The notes: generated by a model not told the origin, from the letters alone. A stretch of DNA of 64,000 nt from Atopomonas sediminilitoris (GCF_022601735.1 NZ_JAKUMM010000002.1:310001-374000), one strand, 5' to 3'. Positions 20,937 to 31,739 are shown, counted from the stretch's first letter. Made by a program: numbers and translations.

Positions 20937-23450
20937 TTAGAAGAATGAGTATGAGTCTGAGAATTCGTCACCTGCTTCAATAATTGATTGAACGATTTTT
21001 TTGGAAATGATGAACTCGTATTCAGTTAGCTTGCTTTCAAGCTTAATAAGGCGCTCTCGCATTCCTTGCCCATGTCCTTTAATCGACGGGAGGATGTTTT
21101 GCGCAATTGCATAATCCAGTGGTTCAGACTTGTAGCCTAGTTGATTTGCAATATAACAGTAGCGTGTTATCGCATTGATTTTTCGCTTGCTGGTATGTGT
21201 TTGAGATCCTTTGATACTGCTGGTTGTAAGGATTTCGAGGACTTGGTCTAGCCGGATACTTTCCCTGGAGTTAAGCTCTTCATCTTCTCGGGTTGGGCAG
21301 AATGCTTTCTTAAGCTCTGCATATGGAACCGCTCCAGAGAGTATTTCTTCTTGAATTTGAGTGGCTGTAGAGTCTGCCCCATAGCCCAGCTGGATTACTG
21401 GTGCTCGATTTATTAGGCGCTCTGATAGGGCTTCAACAGTTGCATCATTGTTTATGGTCGCTAGGAATCTTAGGCTGGCGGGAATAGAAATGTATCGATC
21501 ATTTGCGCCAGGCATTCCTAGATCTATTCTTTGACCTGCATCAAAGGTGTCACACATGGCTAGGAAGTCAGACCAATAGTGTTCAATGCTTGATAGATTT
21601 GCCTCATCAAGCAAGACGATTTTCAGATGCTCGTCGATATTTTTTTCCGATGCAGAATCGTTGAAGGCTTTTAGGAACTGATAGAGGCCGCTTCTTGATG
21701 GTTGGTAGACATTTTTAAGCGAGTTGTAAAAGCCGAGTAGATCCCGGCTTGATACCCAGCCTCTGCTAACAGGAATGCTTAGGAAATTGTCTGTTTCTGA
21801 ATGGGATTTATTATTAGATATTAGTCCCAGCGCATCAGCAAACCTATGTGCACTTGATGTTTTTCCTGTTCCTGGCGGGCCTGAAAGAATCGAGAGGAAT
21901 GACTGCATCGTGCAAAGAGTTAGGTTGGCCATTTCGTCATACGAGAATGGTCTGCCCTCTGTCGAGTCTAAAGATGATTTAAGACTCGTTATAAAGCTTT
22001 TCCTGGTTTCGCCTACAAGGTTTATTGTGCAAGTCGGTAATGCAACAGGTTTTGTTTGGCTCTCTGCTGTATCTGGCGAGATTCCATTGAGTAACATATG
22101 AAGTGTTTTGAATTCAAGAAGCTTGTCACCTATTTGTGGGCTTCGGATTAGATTTTGCTGTTGGCTAACCTTGTTTTTTAGCTCGTAGAACTCGTCATTG
22201 AGGTATTCTTTATTGGTTTTGAGCGTGCTGATTTCTTCAGCCATTTGTGCGAGTGACTTGGCGACTCCGACCTCTTCTTTTAGTTTTGAAAGTGCTTCCT
22301 TGTTGGTTTCAATCTCTGCCATCAGGCTGTTGTTTCTGTCTCTAAGTTCTGACTGTTCTTGCTCTCGGGATTGTACTTTTCTTTTTTCGAACTCAATCTC
22401 AAAATTGCTTAGGTCTTGTTTTCTTTGTTCTAGTCGTGTGTTGAAGTCGGCAATTTCTCTTTCAATTTTATCTTTGCGTGCGACTAGTTCTGATTCGATG
22501 GCCGCTATTTTGTCTCTTAATATGAGGTCTTTGTTGGCAGAGACGAAATTATCAAGAAATATTTTTCCGTCTTTTGAGTTGTTGAGATAGTTTTGAACTA
22601 CATCTGCGCCAGTGCCATTTGAGCGCAGGTACTCATCTAGTACACTTTCTATTCGCTTAAGGCGGTCGTTGTTGCTTACTAGTTTGCTTTTCTTTTTGTA
22701 CTGATCAATGATGTTGGTGAGCTTTGTTGCTTCTGTCTTTGTTAAAGTGGAAATTCCTTTTCCATAGTCCATTTTGCTGTAGAATCGAATTAGAGCCGAA
22801 TCGGAAATGTAGTCTTGGCTGTCGAACTCAATTGTTTCTTTGGCTCTTTTTAAAGAGGTGAAATAAAGTCTTTCATTTCCGACCATTGTGCTTCGGATTA
22901 CTAGTCCGTTGCTTTCGAGGTCATTTAGTTCAAATTGAGCGATGTGGTAATTGTTTAATCCTAATGGCGAAATTGTCATGAGTGGCGTTAACAACCAGCC
23001 ATCATCCTCGGCTTGTGCAGTGAATGGGCCGCTTACAACGAAGTTGGATAGAATAAAAAAAGCTCTGTTGCCGATGTCTGTTAATGGCGCTTGTTCTACT
23101 CGTCCTGATGCTACATCTGGCATTGGCATTGATACGATCGGCAGATATGTATTGGTGTCTAGAGGAGCGGCATAGTAGCCCATCGAAAAAAATCGAGATC
23201 TTGAAGGTATATCGCTGCCATCAGTGTCATGACTTTCGTTTACTGTTGTTAAAAGGAAAAGCTCGTAGTCGCCGTAGTTGTCATCGATTTTTGAATATTC
23301 TTTTGATATGAATATTCTGTCGTTGTTTGGGTACTCTCCTGTGGTAACTTGTCTTACGCTTCCGTCATCTAGTTCGACTGCTACCGGTACAACACTTCCA
23401 ACGTCGCTGTTGTAGTTTTTTGAGGATTTGTACACAAGTGTTCTGGACAT
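20937..23450 (-). CDS. McrB-like AAA+ ATPase with long coiled coil
   Basis: An 837-residue protein and the first gene of the module. Residues 1-270 are a novel-looking mixed region likely to sense the target. About 310-440 is a long heptad-rich coiled coil (IESELVARKDKIEREIADF and following). The AAA+ domain (about 480-800) has Walker A GPPGTGKT (524-531), Walker B IVLLDEAN (611-618) and a sensor-1 segment LATINNDAT (663-671). The GTPase signature of classical McrB (MNTADRS) is replaced by INNDAT, so nucleotide choice is open. The coiled coil plus McrB-like motor recalls coiled-coil nuclease tandem (CoCoNuT) type IV systems, but I see no YTH or other named reader domain. AT-rich compared with the genome. 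Confidence 0.72.
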   Translation of the reverse strand: MSRTLVYKSSKNYNSDVGSVVPVAVELDDGSVRQVTTGEYPNNDRIFISKEYSKIDDNYGDYELFLLTTVNESHDTDGSDIPSRSRFFSMGYYAAPLDTNTYLPIVSMPMPDVASGRVEQAPLTDIGNRAFFILSNFVVSGPFTAQAEDDGWLLTPLMTISPLGLNNYHIAQFELNDLESNGLVIRSTMVGNERLYFTSLKRAKETIEFDSQDYISDSALIRFYSKMDYGKGISTLTKTEATKLTNIIDQYKKKSKLVSNNDRLKRIESVLDEYLRSNGTGADVVQNYLNNSKDGKIFLDNFVSANKDLILRDKIAAIESELVARKDKIEREIADFNTRLEQRKQDLSNFEIEFEKRKVQSREQEQSELRDRNNSLMAEIETNKEALSKLKEEVGVAKSLAQMAEEISTLKTNKEYLNDEFYELKNKVSQQQNLIRSPQIGDKLLEFKTLHMLLNGISPDTAESQTKPVALPTCTINLVGETRKSFITSLKSSLDSTEGRPFSYDEMANLTLCTMQSFLSILSGPPGTGKTSSAHRFADALGLISNNKSHSETDNFLSIPVSRGWVSSRDLLGFYNSLKNVYQPSRSGLYQFLKAFNDSASEKNIDEHLKIVLLDEANLSSIEHYWSDFLAMCDTFDAGQRIDLGMPGANDRYISIPASLRFLATINNDATVEALSERLINRAPVIQLGYGADSTATQIQEEILSGAVPYAELKKAFCPTREDEELNSRESIRLDQVLEILTTSSIKGSQTHTSKRKINAITRYCYIANQLGYKSEPLDYAIAQNILPSIKGHGQGMRERLIKLESKLTEYEFIISKKIVQSIIEAGDEFSDSYSFF

Positions 23451-23836
23451 CTAGAGTTCCATTCCTAATTTTATAAAATTTGGTTATTTTAGATCGTTTA
23501 TTTGGTTTTATTGGGTCAATGTGATCGTGCGGTTTCAGGTGGCCGATTAATTGCCTGCCCACTCTCGGCCTCATGGAGGCTACTAATTCGCCGCTATGCT
23601 GTCTAGGGAAACTCCGAACAAGCTCCTGCTGATATGCTGAAATCGCCCCCCCTCTCCCGGAAATTGCATCAAGCCGTGGATCAGCCGTAGGAGTCGTACC
23701 AGTCAGCGCCGCGCGGCATACGTCGGTAGAGTTCCTGCCGGTTAGAACTATCGCCACAGCGTAAGATCCCGCTCGCGGCCTGACCGTGCCCCAGGATCGA
23801 CCGCGCCGAAGGTGATCATGACGGTGGAGATAAGAA
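23451..23836. other. Non-coding stretch between the McrB-like and AbrB-like genes
   Basis: 386 bases without a supportable gene. The first 70 bases are AT-rich and should carry the promoter of the McrBC-like operon (minus strand). From about 23520 the base composition becomes GC-rich again, and a possible insertion-sequence end lies at 23606. The long minus-strand frame here crosses two real gene starts and is not credible. Confidence 0.6.
23606..23650. mobile_element. Possible IS5-family terminal end (remnant)
   Basis: The stretch starting GGGAAACTCCGAACAAGC, directly after a CTA (CTAG-like target), resembles the inverted-repeat ends of some IS5-family elements. No transposase frame and no matching opposite end were found nearby, so at most a remnant is present. 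The resemblance is from memory only. Confidence 0.25.
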
Positions 23837-24058
23837 ATGAGCCCCAAGCAAGTGACTATCGAAGACTGGGATGGCGATGGTGCTATCCGCATTCCGGATG
23901 AAGCCCTTCAAGAGCTAGGCGTGGACGTTGGCGACACTCGCTATGTGATTGATGAGTACGTCGGCAATGTCCGGTGCCTTGTACTCAGCAAGACACCAAA
24001 GATTCCTGATCGCACCGATGAACTGGTAGCACATTGGAGTCGGGTTAAAGACGTTTAA
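23837..24058 (+). CDS. AbrB/MazE-like antitoxin domain protein
   Basis: A 73-residue protein with one SpoVT/AbrB-like swapped-hairpin pattern (DGAIRIPDEALQELGVDVGDTRYVID). Such domains bind DNA and usually neutralise a toxin encoded next door. A GGAG site precedes ATG 23837. No toxin gene follows: the next 500 bases hold insertion-sequence-like repeats and AT-rich DNA. It may therefore be an orphan antitoxin whose toxin was lost, or a small stand-alone regulator. Its composition is close to that of the host genome, unlike the McrBC-like pair. Confidence 0.6.
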   Translation: MSPKQVTIEDWDGDGAIRIPDEALQELGVDVGDTRYVIDEYVGNVRCLVLSKTPKIPDRTDELVAHWSRVKDV

Positions 24059-24522
24059 CTCTTCATAGTGGGCAGGATCTGGCCAAATTCAGCGTGGAAT
24101 CACTGTCCGGATGTGCATGGAATGGGTGTCCGAGTCAGCGTGGAATCCGCAAGCCGGTTTCACGATGGTTTTCTCTTCCAAGCCTGGAACACGGTTTATG
24201 TGCTGCTGGGGGATGGCCTGCGCAAAGGGCGGCGCTGGAAACGGTGGTGCGGATTTTCTGATGGGCAATAGATGTTGTCTGATATCGACTAATCGCTGAT
24301 CATGCTCATGTAGGATCTGCGCCTCGACTTCGCACTCCATCTGAGGTGTAAATTTTTCAGCTTATTTTGATCAATTCTTTACTATTTTCTTTACTTTTCT
24401 TTGTCGTTTCTCAGAATTTTTGCATGTAGACAGTTGATTTTGCTGGCTATTCACTCACTCAATCGCTGGTTTGGATGCCTATTTGGTATCCACAACCGTT
24501 CTAAAACGGTTTATCGGCCGTA
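24059..24522. other. Non-coding right part of the accessory island
   Basis: About 460 bases without a convincing gene. It includes the probable IS21-family end repeats (24085-24150), then a very AT-rich stretch (about 24345-24440), and a small hairpin (AACCGTT-ctaa-AACGGTT, 24494-24511) just before the gcv operon terminator. Short frames on both strands run through the repeat region and are judged spurious. Confidence 0.55.
24085..24150. mobile_element. Probable IS21-family terminal repeats (remnant)
   Basis: The 13-mer TCAGCGTGGAATC occurs at 24089-24101 and again at 24135-24147, with a degenerate copy (GTGCATGGAAT) between them. Multiple short direct repeats of this kind are typical of the ends of IS21-family elements in pseudomonads. 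No istA or istB gene is present, so only an end remains. Confidence 0.4.
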
Positions 24523-24560
24523 AAAAAACCGCTGCCAGCGCACGCTGACAGCGGTTTTTT
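24523..24560 (-). terminator. Terminator of the gcv operon
   Basis: A perfect 12-bp stem (AAAAAACCGCTG pairing with CAGCGGTTTTTT) enclosing a second 5-bp stem, 17 bases after the gcvT stop. It also forms the right border of the accessory island. Confidence 0.92.
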
Positions 24561-24577
24561 ATTGCGCGCGTTAAGTC

Positions 24578-25699
24578 TTAGCCGCGGTAGTAACGCTGCT
24601 CGACAAACGGGGTTTTGGCCACGGTCATGGCGACGCGCTTGCCGCGCACCACCGCCCAAACGGCGCTGCCGACGGGGACGAAGGCTGAGGTCACGTAGCC
24701 CATGGCCAGCGGGGCGCCGAGGGTGGGGCCAAAGCCGCCGCTGCACACTTGGCCGATCACGTTGCCGTCGGCATCGACAATCTCGCAGCCTTCACGCACT
24801 GGGGTGCGCTCTTGTGGCAGCAGGCCGACGCGCTTGCGGCTGACGCCGTTGGCGTGTTGGGCAAGGATTGTGGCCGCGCCGGGGAAGTTGCCCGCCCGCG
24901 CGCCGTCGGCGCGACGATTCTTGGAGATCGCCCACAGCAGGCTGGCTTCGATCGGGGTGGTGTCGACGCTCATGTCGTGGCCGTACAGGCACAGACCGGC
25001 TTCTAAGCGCAGCGAGTCGCGTGCGCCTAGGCCGATGGCCTCGACTTCGCTTTCTGCCAACAGGCGGCGCGCCAGTGCTTCAGCTTGCGCGTTGGGTACC
25101 GAGATTTCGTAGCCGTCTTCGCCGGTATAGCCGGAGCGGCTGACGTAGCAGGGTATGCCCAGCAGCTCGACTTCAGCAAACTGCATAAAGGTCATACTGG
25201 CCACCGAGGGCGCGAGGCGGGCCAGTACGTCGACCGCTTTGGGGCCTTGTAAGGCCAGCAGCGCGCGGCTGTCGAACAGGCTTTCGATGCTGCAACGGCT
25301 GCCGATGTGGCTTTGCAGGTGGGCAAGGTCTTGGTCTTTACACGCGGCGTTGACCACCACAAACAACACGTCGTCGGCTAAGCGGGCGACCATCAAGTCA
25401 TCCAGAATGCCGCCTTGCTCGTTGGTGAACATGGCGTAGCGCTGCAGACCAACCGGCAGGTCGATGATGTCCACGGGGACTAAGGTTTCCAGCGCTGCCG
25501 CAGCGTCGGCGCCGCGCAAAATCAGCTGGCCCATGTGTGAAACGTCAAACAAGCCGGCCGCGGCGCGAGTGTGCAGGTGCTCTTTGAGTACGCCCAGTGG
25601 GTACTGCACCGGCATATTGAAGCCGGCAAAGGGCACCATCTTGGCGCCTAGCTCTACGTGCAGGTCGAACAAGGGCGTTTTGTGTAGGGTGTCGGTCAT
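24578..25699 (-). CDS. gcvT: Glycine cleavage system T protein (aminomethyltransferase)
   Basis: It transfers the methylene group from the aminomethyl-lipoyl arm of GcvH to tetrahydrofolate and releases ammonia. The 373-residue length is typical. Conserved pieces are GAKMVPFAGFNMPVQYP near the N-terminus, VSHMGQ, the folate region SRSGYTGEDGYEI, and GLGARDSLRLEAGLCLYGHDM. It is the last gene of gcvH-gcvP-glyA-sdaA-gcvT, 30 bases behind sdaA, and is followed by a strong terminator. Confidence 0.97.
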   Translation of the reverse strand: MTDTLHKTPLFDLHVELGAKMVPFAGFNMPVQYPLGVLKEHLHTRAAAGLFDVSHMGQLILRGADAAAALETLVPVDIIDLPVGLQRYAMFTNEQGGILDDLMVARLADDVLFVVVNAACKDQDLAHLQSHIGSRCSIESLFDSRALLALQGPKAVDVLARLAPSVASMTFMQFAEVELLGIPCYVSRSGYTGEDGYEISVPNAQAEALARRLLAESEVEAIGLGARDSLRLEAGLCLYGHDMSVDTTPIEASLLWAISKNRRADGARAGNFPGAATILAQHANGVSRKRVGLLPQERTPVREGCEIVDADGNVIGQVCSGGFGPTLGAPLAMGYVTSAFVPVGSAVWAVVRGKRVAMTVAKTPFVEQRYYRG

Positions 25700-25729
25700 G
25701 GTGTCTCCTTGCGCGGCTAAGCGACTGAC

Positions 25730-27106
25730 TTAGCACTCAATAATATTCACAGCGAGCCCGCCACGAGCGGTCTCTTTGTATTTGCTTTTCATATCCGCGC
25801 CCGTTTGGCGCATGGTGCGGATGACTTTATCCAGCGAAATAAAGTGTTGGCCGTCGCCACGCAGCGCCATGCGCGCGGCATTGATGGCTTTAATCGAGGC
25901 CATGGCATTGCGCTCGATGCACGGCACTTGGACCAAGCCGCCGACGGGGTCGCAGGTTAGGCCGAGATTATGCTCCATTGCGATCTCGGCGGCGTTCTCA
26001 ACTTGCGCGACGTTACCCCCGAGTACCTCACACAAGGCCCCAGCCGCCATCGAACACGCCACGCCGACCTCGCCTTGGCAGCCCACTTCAGCGCCAGAAA
26101 TCGACGCTTGTTCTTTGTACAAAATGCCAATGGCCGCCGCGGTGAGCAAAAAGCGCTGCACGCCGTCGGCTGTGGCGTTGGGGTTGAACCGCCAATAATA
26201 GTGCAAGACGGCGGGGATGATGCCGGCGGCACCGTTGGTTGGCGCGGTGACCACGCGGCCGCCACTGGCGTTTTCTTCGTTGACCGCCAAAGCGTACAGG
26301 TTGACCCAGTCCAGCACGCTGAGCGGGTCACGCAAGCAGGCTTCGGGGCGCTCGCTGAGTTGGCGGTAGAGTGCCGCCGCGCGCCGTTTGACCTTGAGCC
26401 CGCCGGGCATGATGCCTTCGTTACGGCAGCCCGCGCTGACGCAGTCTTGCATCACCTGCCAGATGGCTTGTAGGCCTTGCGCGGTGTCGGCATCGCTGCG
26501 CCATGCGCGCTCGTTGATCAGCATGAGCTGGCTGATGCTGAGCTGCTGAGCTTGGCAATGCGCCAGCAGTTGCGCGGCAGTGCGAAAGGGATACGCCAGC
26601 GGGGTGCAGTCGGCGACGATACGGTCTTGTCCGGCGCTGTCGTCATCCACCACAAAGCCGCCGCCGACGGAGTAATACTCGCGGCTGCGGATTTGTAGAC
26701 CAGCCTGATCAAAGGCGCGAAACAGCATGCCGTTGGGATGATAAGGCAGGGGTTTGCGGATCAGCGCGAGGTGCTCTTTCTCGACAAATCGAATGCTGTG
26801 CTCGCCGCCTAAGCGCAGCGTTTGGCTGCTGCGGATGGCGGCGAGACGGGCCTCGATAGTCGCGGTGTCGACCACATCCGGCTGCTCGCCCTCCAGCCCC
26901 AGCAGTACCGCTTTGTCGCTGCCGTGGCCTTTGCCGGTGGCCCCCAGCGAGCCGTACAGTTCGACGCGCACACGCTGACATTGGCTGAGCAAGCCATCGC
27001 GGCGCAGGCCGTCGATAAAGCGTGCGGCGGCGCGCATCGGGCCGACGGTGTGTGAGCTCGATGGCCCGATGCCGATCTTGAACAGATCAAACACACTTAG
27101 CGACAT
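25730..27106 (-). CDS. sdaA: L-serine dehydratase (iron-sulfur)
   Basis: It deaminates serine to pyruvate and ammonia. The 458-residue single-chain enzyme has the alpha/beta layout of E. coli Sda[25 protein letters not shown] at the N-terminus, and C-terminal cysteines ([33 protein letters not shown]) that hold the 4Fe-4S cluster. In this operon it consumes serine made from glycine by GlyA plus the cleavage system, so glycine can feed into pyruvate. It lies 9 bases behind glyA. Confidence 0.97.
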   Translation of the reverse strand: MSLSVFDLFKIGIGPSSSHTVGPMRAAARFIDGLRRDGLLSQCQRVRVELYGSLGATGKGHGSDKAVLLGLEGEQPDVVDTATIEARLAAIRSSQTLRLGGEHSIRFVEKEHLALIRKPLPYHPNGMLFRAFDQAGLQIRSREYYSVGGGFVVDDDSAGQDRIVADCTPLAYPFRTAAQLLAHCQAQQLSISQLMLINERAWRSDADTAQGLQAIWQVMQDCVSAGCRNEGIMPGGLKVKRRAAALYRQLSERPEACLRDPLSVLDWVNLYALAVNEENASGGRVVTAPTNGAAGIIPAVLHYYWRFNPNATADGVQRFLLTAAAIGILYKEQASISGAEVGCQGEVGVACSMAAGALCEVLGGNVAQVENAAEIAMEHNLGLTCDPVGGLVQVPCIERNAMASIKAINAARMALRGDGQHFISLDKVIRTMRQTGADMKSKYKETARGGLAVNIIEC

Positions 27107-27115
27107 GGACTGCCC

Positions 27116-28369
<1,254 letters not shown>

Positions 28370-28415
28370 GGGCACATCCTCATCACGGGCCGGCCCGAAG
28401 GCCGGCGGCAATACA

Positions 28416-31265
28416 TTAGTCTTGATAGGCTTCGATGGCGGGGCAGGCGCATTGCAGATTGCGATCGCCGTAGACGTTGTCGACGCGCCCTACCGGTGGC
28501 CAGTACTTGCCGTCGATCAAGCTGGCGACGGGGAACACCGCCTGCTCGCGGCTGTAGGCGTGCTGCCAGTCGCCGGCCAGTTCTTGGGCGGTGTGTGGGG
28601 CGTTTTTCAGCGGATTGTCGAGGTCGTTAAGCTGGCCTTGTTCGACCGCGCGGATTTCCGCACGAATGGCGATCATGGCGTCGCAGAAACGATCCAGCTC
28701 GGCGCGCGACTCGCTCTCGGTCGGTTCGATCATCAAGGTGCTCGCCACCGGGAAGGACATAGTCGGCGCGTGGAAACCGTAATCGATCAGGCGCTTGGCA
28801 ATGTCATCCACGCTGATGCCGCTGCTCTCTTTAAAGGGCCGCACATCGATGATGCATTCGTGCGCCACCAAACCGTTGGCGCCGGTGTACAGCACCGGAT
28901 AGTGCTCCTCAAGGCGGCGCGCAATGTAGTTGGCGTTGACAATGGCCAGCTCTGAGGCGCGTTTTAAGCCTTTGCCGCCCATCATGCGCATGTACATCCA
29001 GGTGATCGGCAGAATGCTGGCGCTGCCGTAAGGCGCCGCGCTGACTGCGCCTTCGCGACGGCTTAGCGCGTGGCTATGGCCGGGCAAGAAAGGCGCTAAG
29101 TGGGCTTTGACGCCAATCGGGCCGACACCTGGGCCGCCGCCACCGTGCGGAATACAAAAGGTTTTGTGCAGGTTGAGGTGCGACACGTCACCGCCGAATT
29201 GCCCCGGCGCGCACAAGCCGACCATGGCGTTCATGTTGGCGCCGTCGATGTACACCTGCCCGCCGTTGGTATGCACGATGTCGCAAATCTGGCGAATCTC
29301 TTCTTCAAACACGCCGTGGGTCGACGGGTAGGTGATCATGATGGCCGCCAGGTGCTCGCGCAGCTCTTGCGCTTTGGCGCTAAGGTCAGCGAGGTCGACG
29401 TTGCCGCGTGCGTCACAGGCCACCACCACCACGCGCATGCCGGCCATGCTGGCGGTGGCGGGGTTGGTACCGTGTGCCGACTGCGGAATCAGGCAGATAT
29501 CGCGCTGCTTGTCGCCACGGCTGTGGTGGTAGGCACGGATGGCCAGTAGGCCGGCGTATTCGCCCTGTGAGCCAGCGTTGGGCTGCAGGGATACGGCGTC
29601 GTAGCCGGTGGCCGCGCACAGCATGGCTTCTAGTTCGCGGGTTAGCTGTTGGTAACCTGCGGTTTGCTCGCTGGGGGCAAAGGGATGCAAGTCGGCAAAG
29701 GCTGACCAGGTGACGGGGATCATCTCGCTGGCAGCGTTGAGCTTCATGGTGCAGCTGCCCAGCGGAATCATGCTGCGATCGAGGGCTAAGTCTTTGTCGG
29801 CCAGCTTGCGCAAATAACGCATCAGCTCGGTTTCTGAGTGGTAGCGGTTGAACACCGGGTGCTGAAGAATCGCCGACTGGCGACGCAGTGCCGCTGGCAG
29901 GCAGCTGGCGGCGCTGGCGTGTTTGATAAAGGCCGGTAGCGGCTGCCCTTCGGCAAACACCTGCCAGAGTTTCTGTACGTCGGCTTCGCGGGTGGTTTCA
30001 TCTAGCGAAATCCCCAAGTGCTCAGCATCGATGACGCGCAGGTTGATGTCGGCGGCAAACGCCGTGTCATGCAGGCGTTGGGTGGCAGCACCGGTGTGCA
30101 GGCTCAGGGTGTCGAAGAAATGGCTTTGCTCGACCGCGTAGCCCAGCTGACCTAAACCGCTGGCCAGCACGCAGGTCAAACCGTGCACCCGCCGAGCAAT
30201 CGCGGTGAGCCCGCGCGGGCCGTGGTACACCGCATACATGCTGGCGATGTTGGCCAGCAGCACTTGCGCGGTGCAGATGTTGCTGGTGGCCTTTTCGCGG
30301 CGGATATGTTGCTCGCGGGTTTGCATGGCCAAACGCAGCGCCGGCTGACCAAAGCGGTCGACCGATACGCCGACCAAACGCCCGGGGATGTCGCGCTTAA
30401 AGCGCTCATGAGTGGCAAAGTACGCCGCGTGCGGGCCGCCAAAACCGAGCGGCACGCCAAAGCGCTGGGCGCTGCCGAGGGCGACATCGGCGCCTAATTC
30501 GCCGGGGGCGCAGAGCAAGGTCAGGGCGAGCAAGTCGGCGGCCATAGCCACCAAGGCACCGCTGGCGTGGAAGCGCTCGATCAGCGCGCGGTGGTCGATA
30601 ATGTCGCCGTTGCTGGCGGGGTATTGCAACAGCGCGCCAAAGTAGGCACTGGTGTCTTGCAGGGTGTTTTCATCGCCGATCACCACCTCAAGCCCTAAGG
30701 GCTCGGCGCGGGTGCGCAGGATGTCCAGCGTTTGCGGATGACAGTGCTGCGAGGCAAAAAACTGCTGACTGGCTTTGTTCTTACTCAAGCGCTTGCAGAA
30801 GGTCATCGCCTCGGCCGCGGCGGTGGCTTCATCCAGCAGTGAGGCATTGGCAATCGGCAACGCCGTCAGGTCGCTGATCAGGGTTTGGAAATTCAGCAGA
30901 GCTTCAAGACGGCCTTGCGAGATTTCCGGCTGGTAAGGGGTGTAGGCGGTGTACCACGCTGGGTTTTCGAGCAAGTTACGCAGGATCGGCGCCGGCGTGT
31001 GGGTGCCGTAATAGCCTTGGCCGATGTAGCTGCGCAGCGGCAGATTACGATCGGCAATCTGGCGGATTTCAGCCAATGCGGCGGCTTCGCTGACGCCGTC
31101 GCTGTCGGGCAGCACGCTGCTGTCGGCAATGCTCGGCGGGATCACGTGTTGGATCAGCGCATCGAGGCTGTCATAGCCCAACAGCTGCAGCATGCCGGCA
31201 AGGTCATCCTCGCGCGGGCCAATGTGGCGCTGATGAAATTCGTTGTGCGTCGAGAACCCAGTCAT
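28416..31265 (-). CDS. gcvP: Glycine dehydrogenase (decarboxylating), P protein
   Basis: The PLP-dependent first enzyme of glycine cleavage: it decarboxylates glycine and loads aminomethyl onto lipoyl-GcvH. 949 residues, with the two homologous halves fused as in other gammaproteobacteria. The PLP lysine lies in [17 protein letters not shown], and [22 protein letters not shown] and [12 protein letters not shown] are conserved. It starts 9 bases after gcvH with GGAGCC before the ATG. Confidence 0.98.
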   Translation of the reverse strand: MTGFSTHNEFHQRHIGPREDDLAGMLQLLGYDSLDALIQHVIPPSIADSSVLPDSDGVSEAAALAEIRQIADRNLPLRSYIGQGYYGTHTPAPILRNLLENPAWYTAYTPYQPEISQGRLEALLNFQTLISDLTALPIANASLLDEATAAAEAMTFCKRLSKNKASQQFFASQHCHPQTLDILRTRAEPLGLEVVIGDENTLQDTSAYFGALLQYPASNGDIIDHRALIERFHASGALVAMAADLLALTLLCAPGELGADVALGSAQRFGVPLGFGGPHAAYFATHERFKRDIPGRLVGVSVDRFGQPALRLAMQTREQHIRREKATSNICTAQVLLANIASMYAVYHGPRGLTAIARRVHGLTCVLASGLGQLGYAVEQSHFFDTLSLHTGAATQRLHDTAFAADINLRVIDAEHLGISLDETTREADVQKLWQVFAEGQPLPAFIKHASAASCLPAALRRQSAILQHPVFNRYHSETELMRYLRKLADKDLALDRSMIPLGSCTMKLNAASEMIPVTWSAFADLHPFAPSEQTAGYQQLTRELEAMLCAATGYDAVSLQPNAGSQGEYAGLLAIRAYHHSRGDKQRDICLIPQSAHGTNPATASMAGMRVVVVACDARGNVDLADLSAKAQELREHLAAIMITYPSTHGVFEEEIRQICDIVHTNGGQVYIDGANMNAMVGLCAPGQFGGDVSHLNLHKTFCIPHGGGGPGVGPIGVKAHLAPFLPGHSHALSRREGAVSAAPYGSASILPITWMYMRMMGGKGLKRASELAIVNANYIARRLEEHYPVLYTGANGLVAHECIIDVRPFKESSGISVDDIAKRLIDYGFHAPTMSFPVASTLMIEPTESESRAELDRFCDAMIAIRAEIRAVEQGQLNDLDNPLKNAPHTAQELAGDWQHAYSREQAVFPVASLIDGKYWPPVGRVDNVYGDRNLQCACPAIEAYQD

Positions 31266-31274
31266 GGCGGCTCC

Positions 31275-31658
31275 TTAAGCGTCGGCGGTGGCGGTGAGAA
31301 AGCGCGCGTATGCACTTTCGTCCATCAGGCTGTCGAAGGCGCTCATGTCGGCGGCGCGCATGCGGAAGAACCAGCCTTCGGTCAACGGCGCTTGGTTAAC
31401 CAGCTCGGGGGTTTCTTCCAGCGTGGCGTTGACCGCAATCACCTCACCGGCCATGGGCATGACGATGCTGCTGGCCGCTTTGACCGACTCCAGCACCGCG
31501 ACCTCTGCGCCTTGCTCGTAATCACCGGCTTCGGGCAATTGCACAAACACCACATCGCCGAGGGCGTCTTGGGCAAAGTGGGTGACGCCCACGGTGATCA
31601 GTCCATCCTGATCCACACGCAGCCATTCGTGGTCGACGGTGAAACGTAGCTCGCTCAT
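31275..31658 (-). CDS. gcvH: Glycine cleavage system H protein
   Basis: A lipoyl carrier of 127 residues shuttling the aminomethyl group between GcvP and GcvT. The lipoylated lysine lies in AVLESVKAASSIVMP. Start and length (MSELRFTVDHEWLRVD) match the family. It is the first gene of the operon. A sigma-54 promoter at 31725-31739 gives a leader of roughly 55 bases, and three candidate GcsR sites lie further upstream. Confidence 0.97.
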   Translation of the reverse strand: MSELRFTVDHEWLRVDQDGLITVGVTHFAQDALGDVVFVQLPEAGDYEQGAEVAVLESVKAASSIVMPMAGEVIAVNATLEETPELVNQAPLTEGWFFRMRAADMSAFDSLMDESAYARFLTATADA

Positions 31659-31724
31659 TGCAACTCCTCATCATTGTTGTGATCGCAGCCCACGGAGCAG
31701 GGCTGGCGACGATACGAGGAGATA

Positions 31725-31739
31725 GCAACGGCTGTGCCA
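31725..31739 (-). promoter_or_regulatory. Sigma-54 promoter of the gcvH operon
   Basis: On the minus strand the sequence is TGGCACAGCCGTTGC, a near-perfect -24/-12 promoter (TGGCAC-N5-TTGC), 67 bases upstream of the gcvH start codon. It needs an AAA+ activator, and the adjacent GcsR-like gene encodes one. Confidence 0.9.

Noticed and set aside
23365..23892. Minus-strand frame of 175 codons spanning the gap between the McrB-like and AbrB-like genes
   Set aside because: It overlaps the starts of both real genes, has no ribosome-binding site or recognisable family, and crosses the base-composition boundary.
24068..24340. Short frames on both strands in the right part of the island
   Set aside because: They run through the IS21-like end repeats; peptides with WN..PDV patterns are typical spurious translations of such ends.
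18892..24353. GGTGTAAA at both island edges (near 18892 and 24346) as attachment-site repeats
   Set aside because: Eight bases are expected by chance in this span, the copies do not coincide with the composition borders, and no integrase gene is present.
31659..31724. Glycine riboswitch in the gcvH leader
   Set aside because: The leader after the sigma-54 promoter is only about 55 bases, too short for an aptamer, and no tandem aptamer core is visible.
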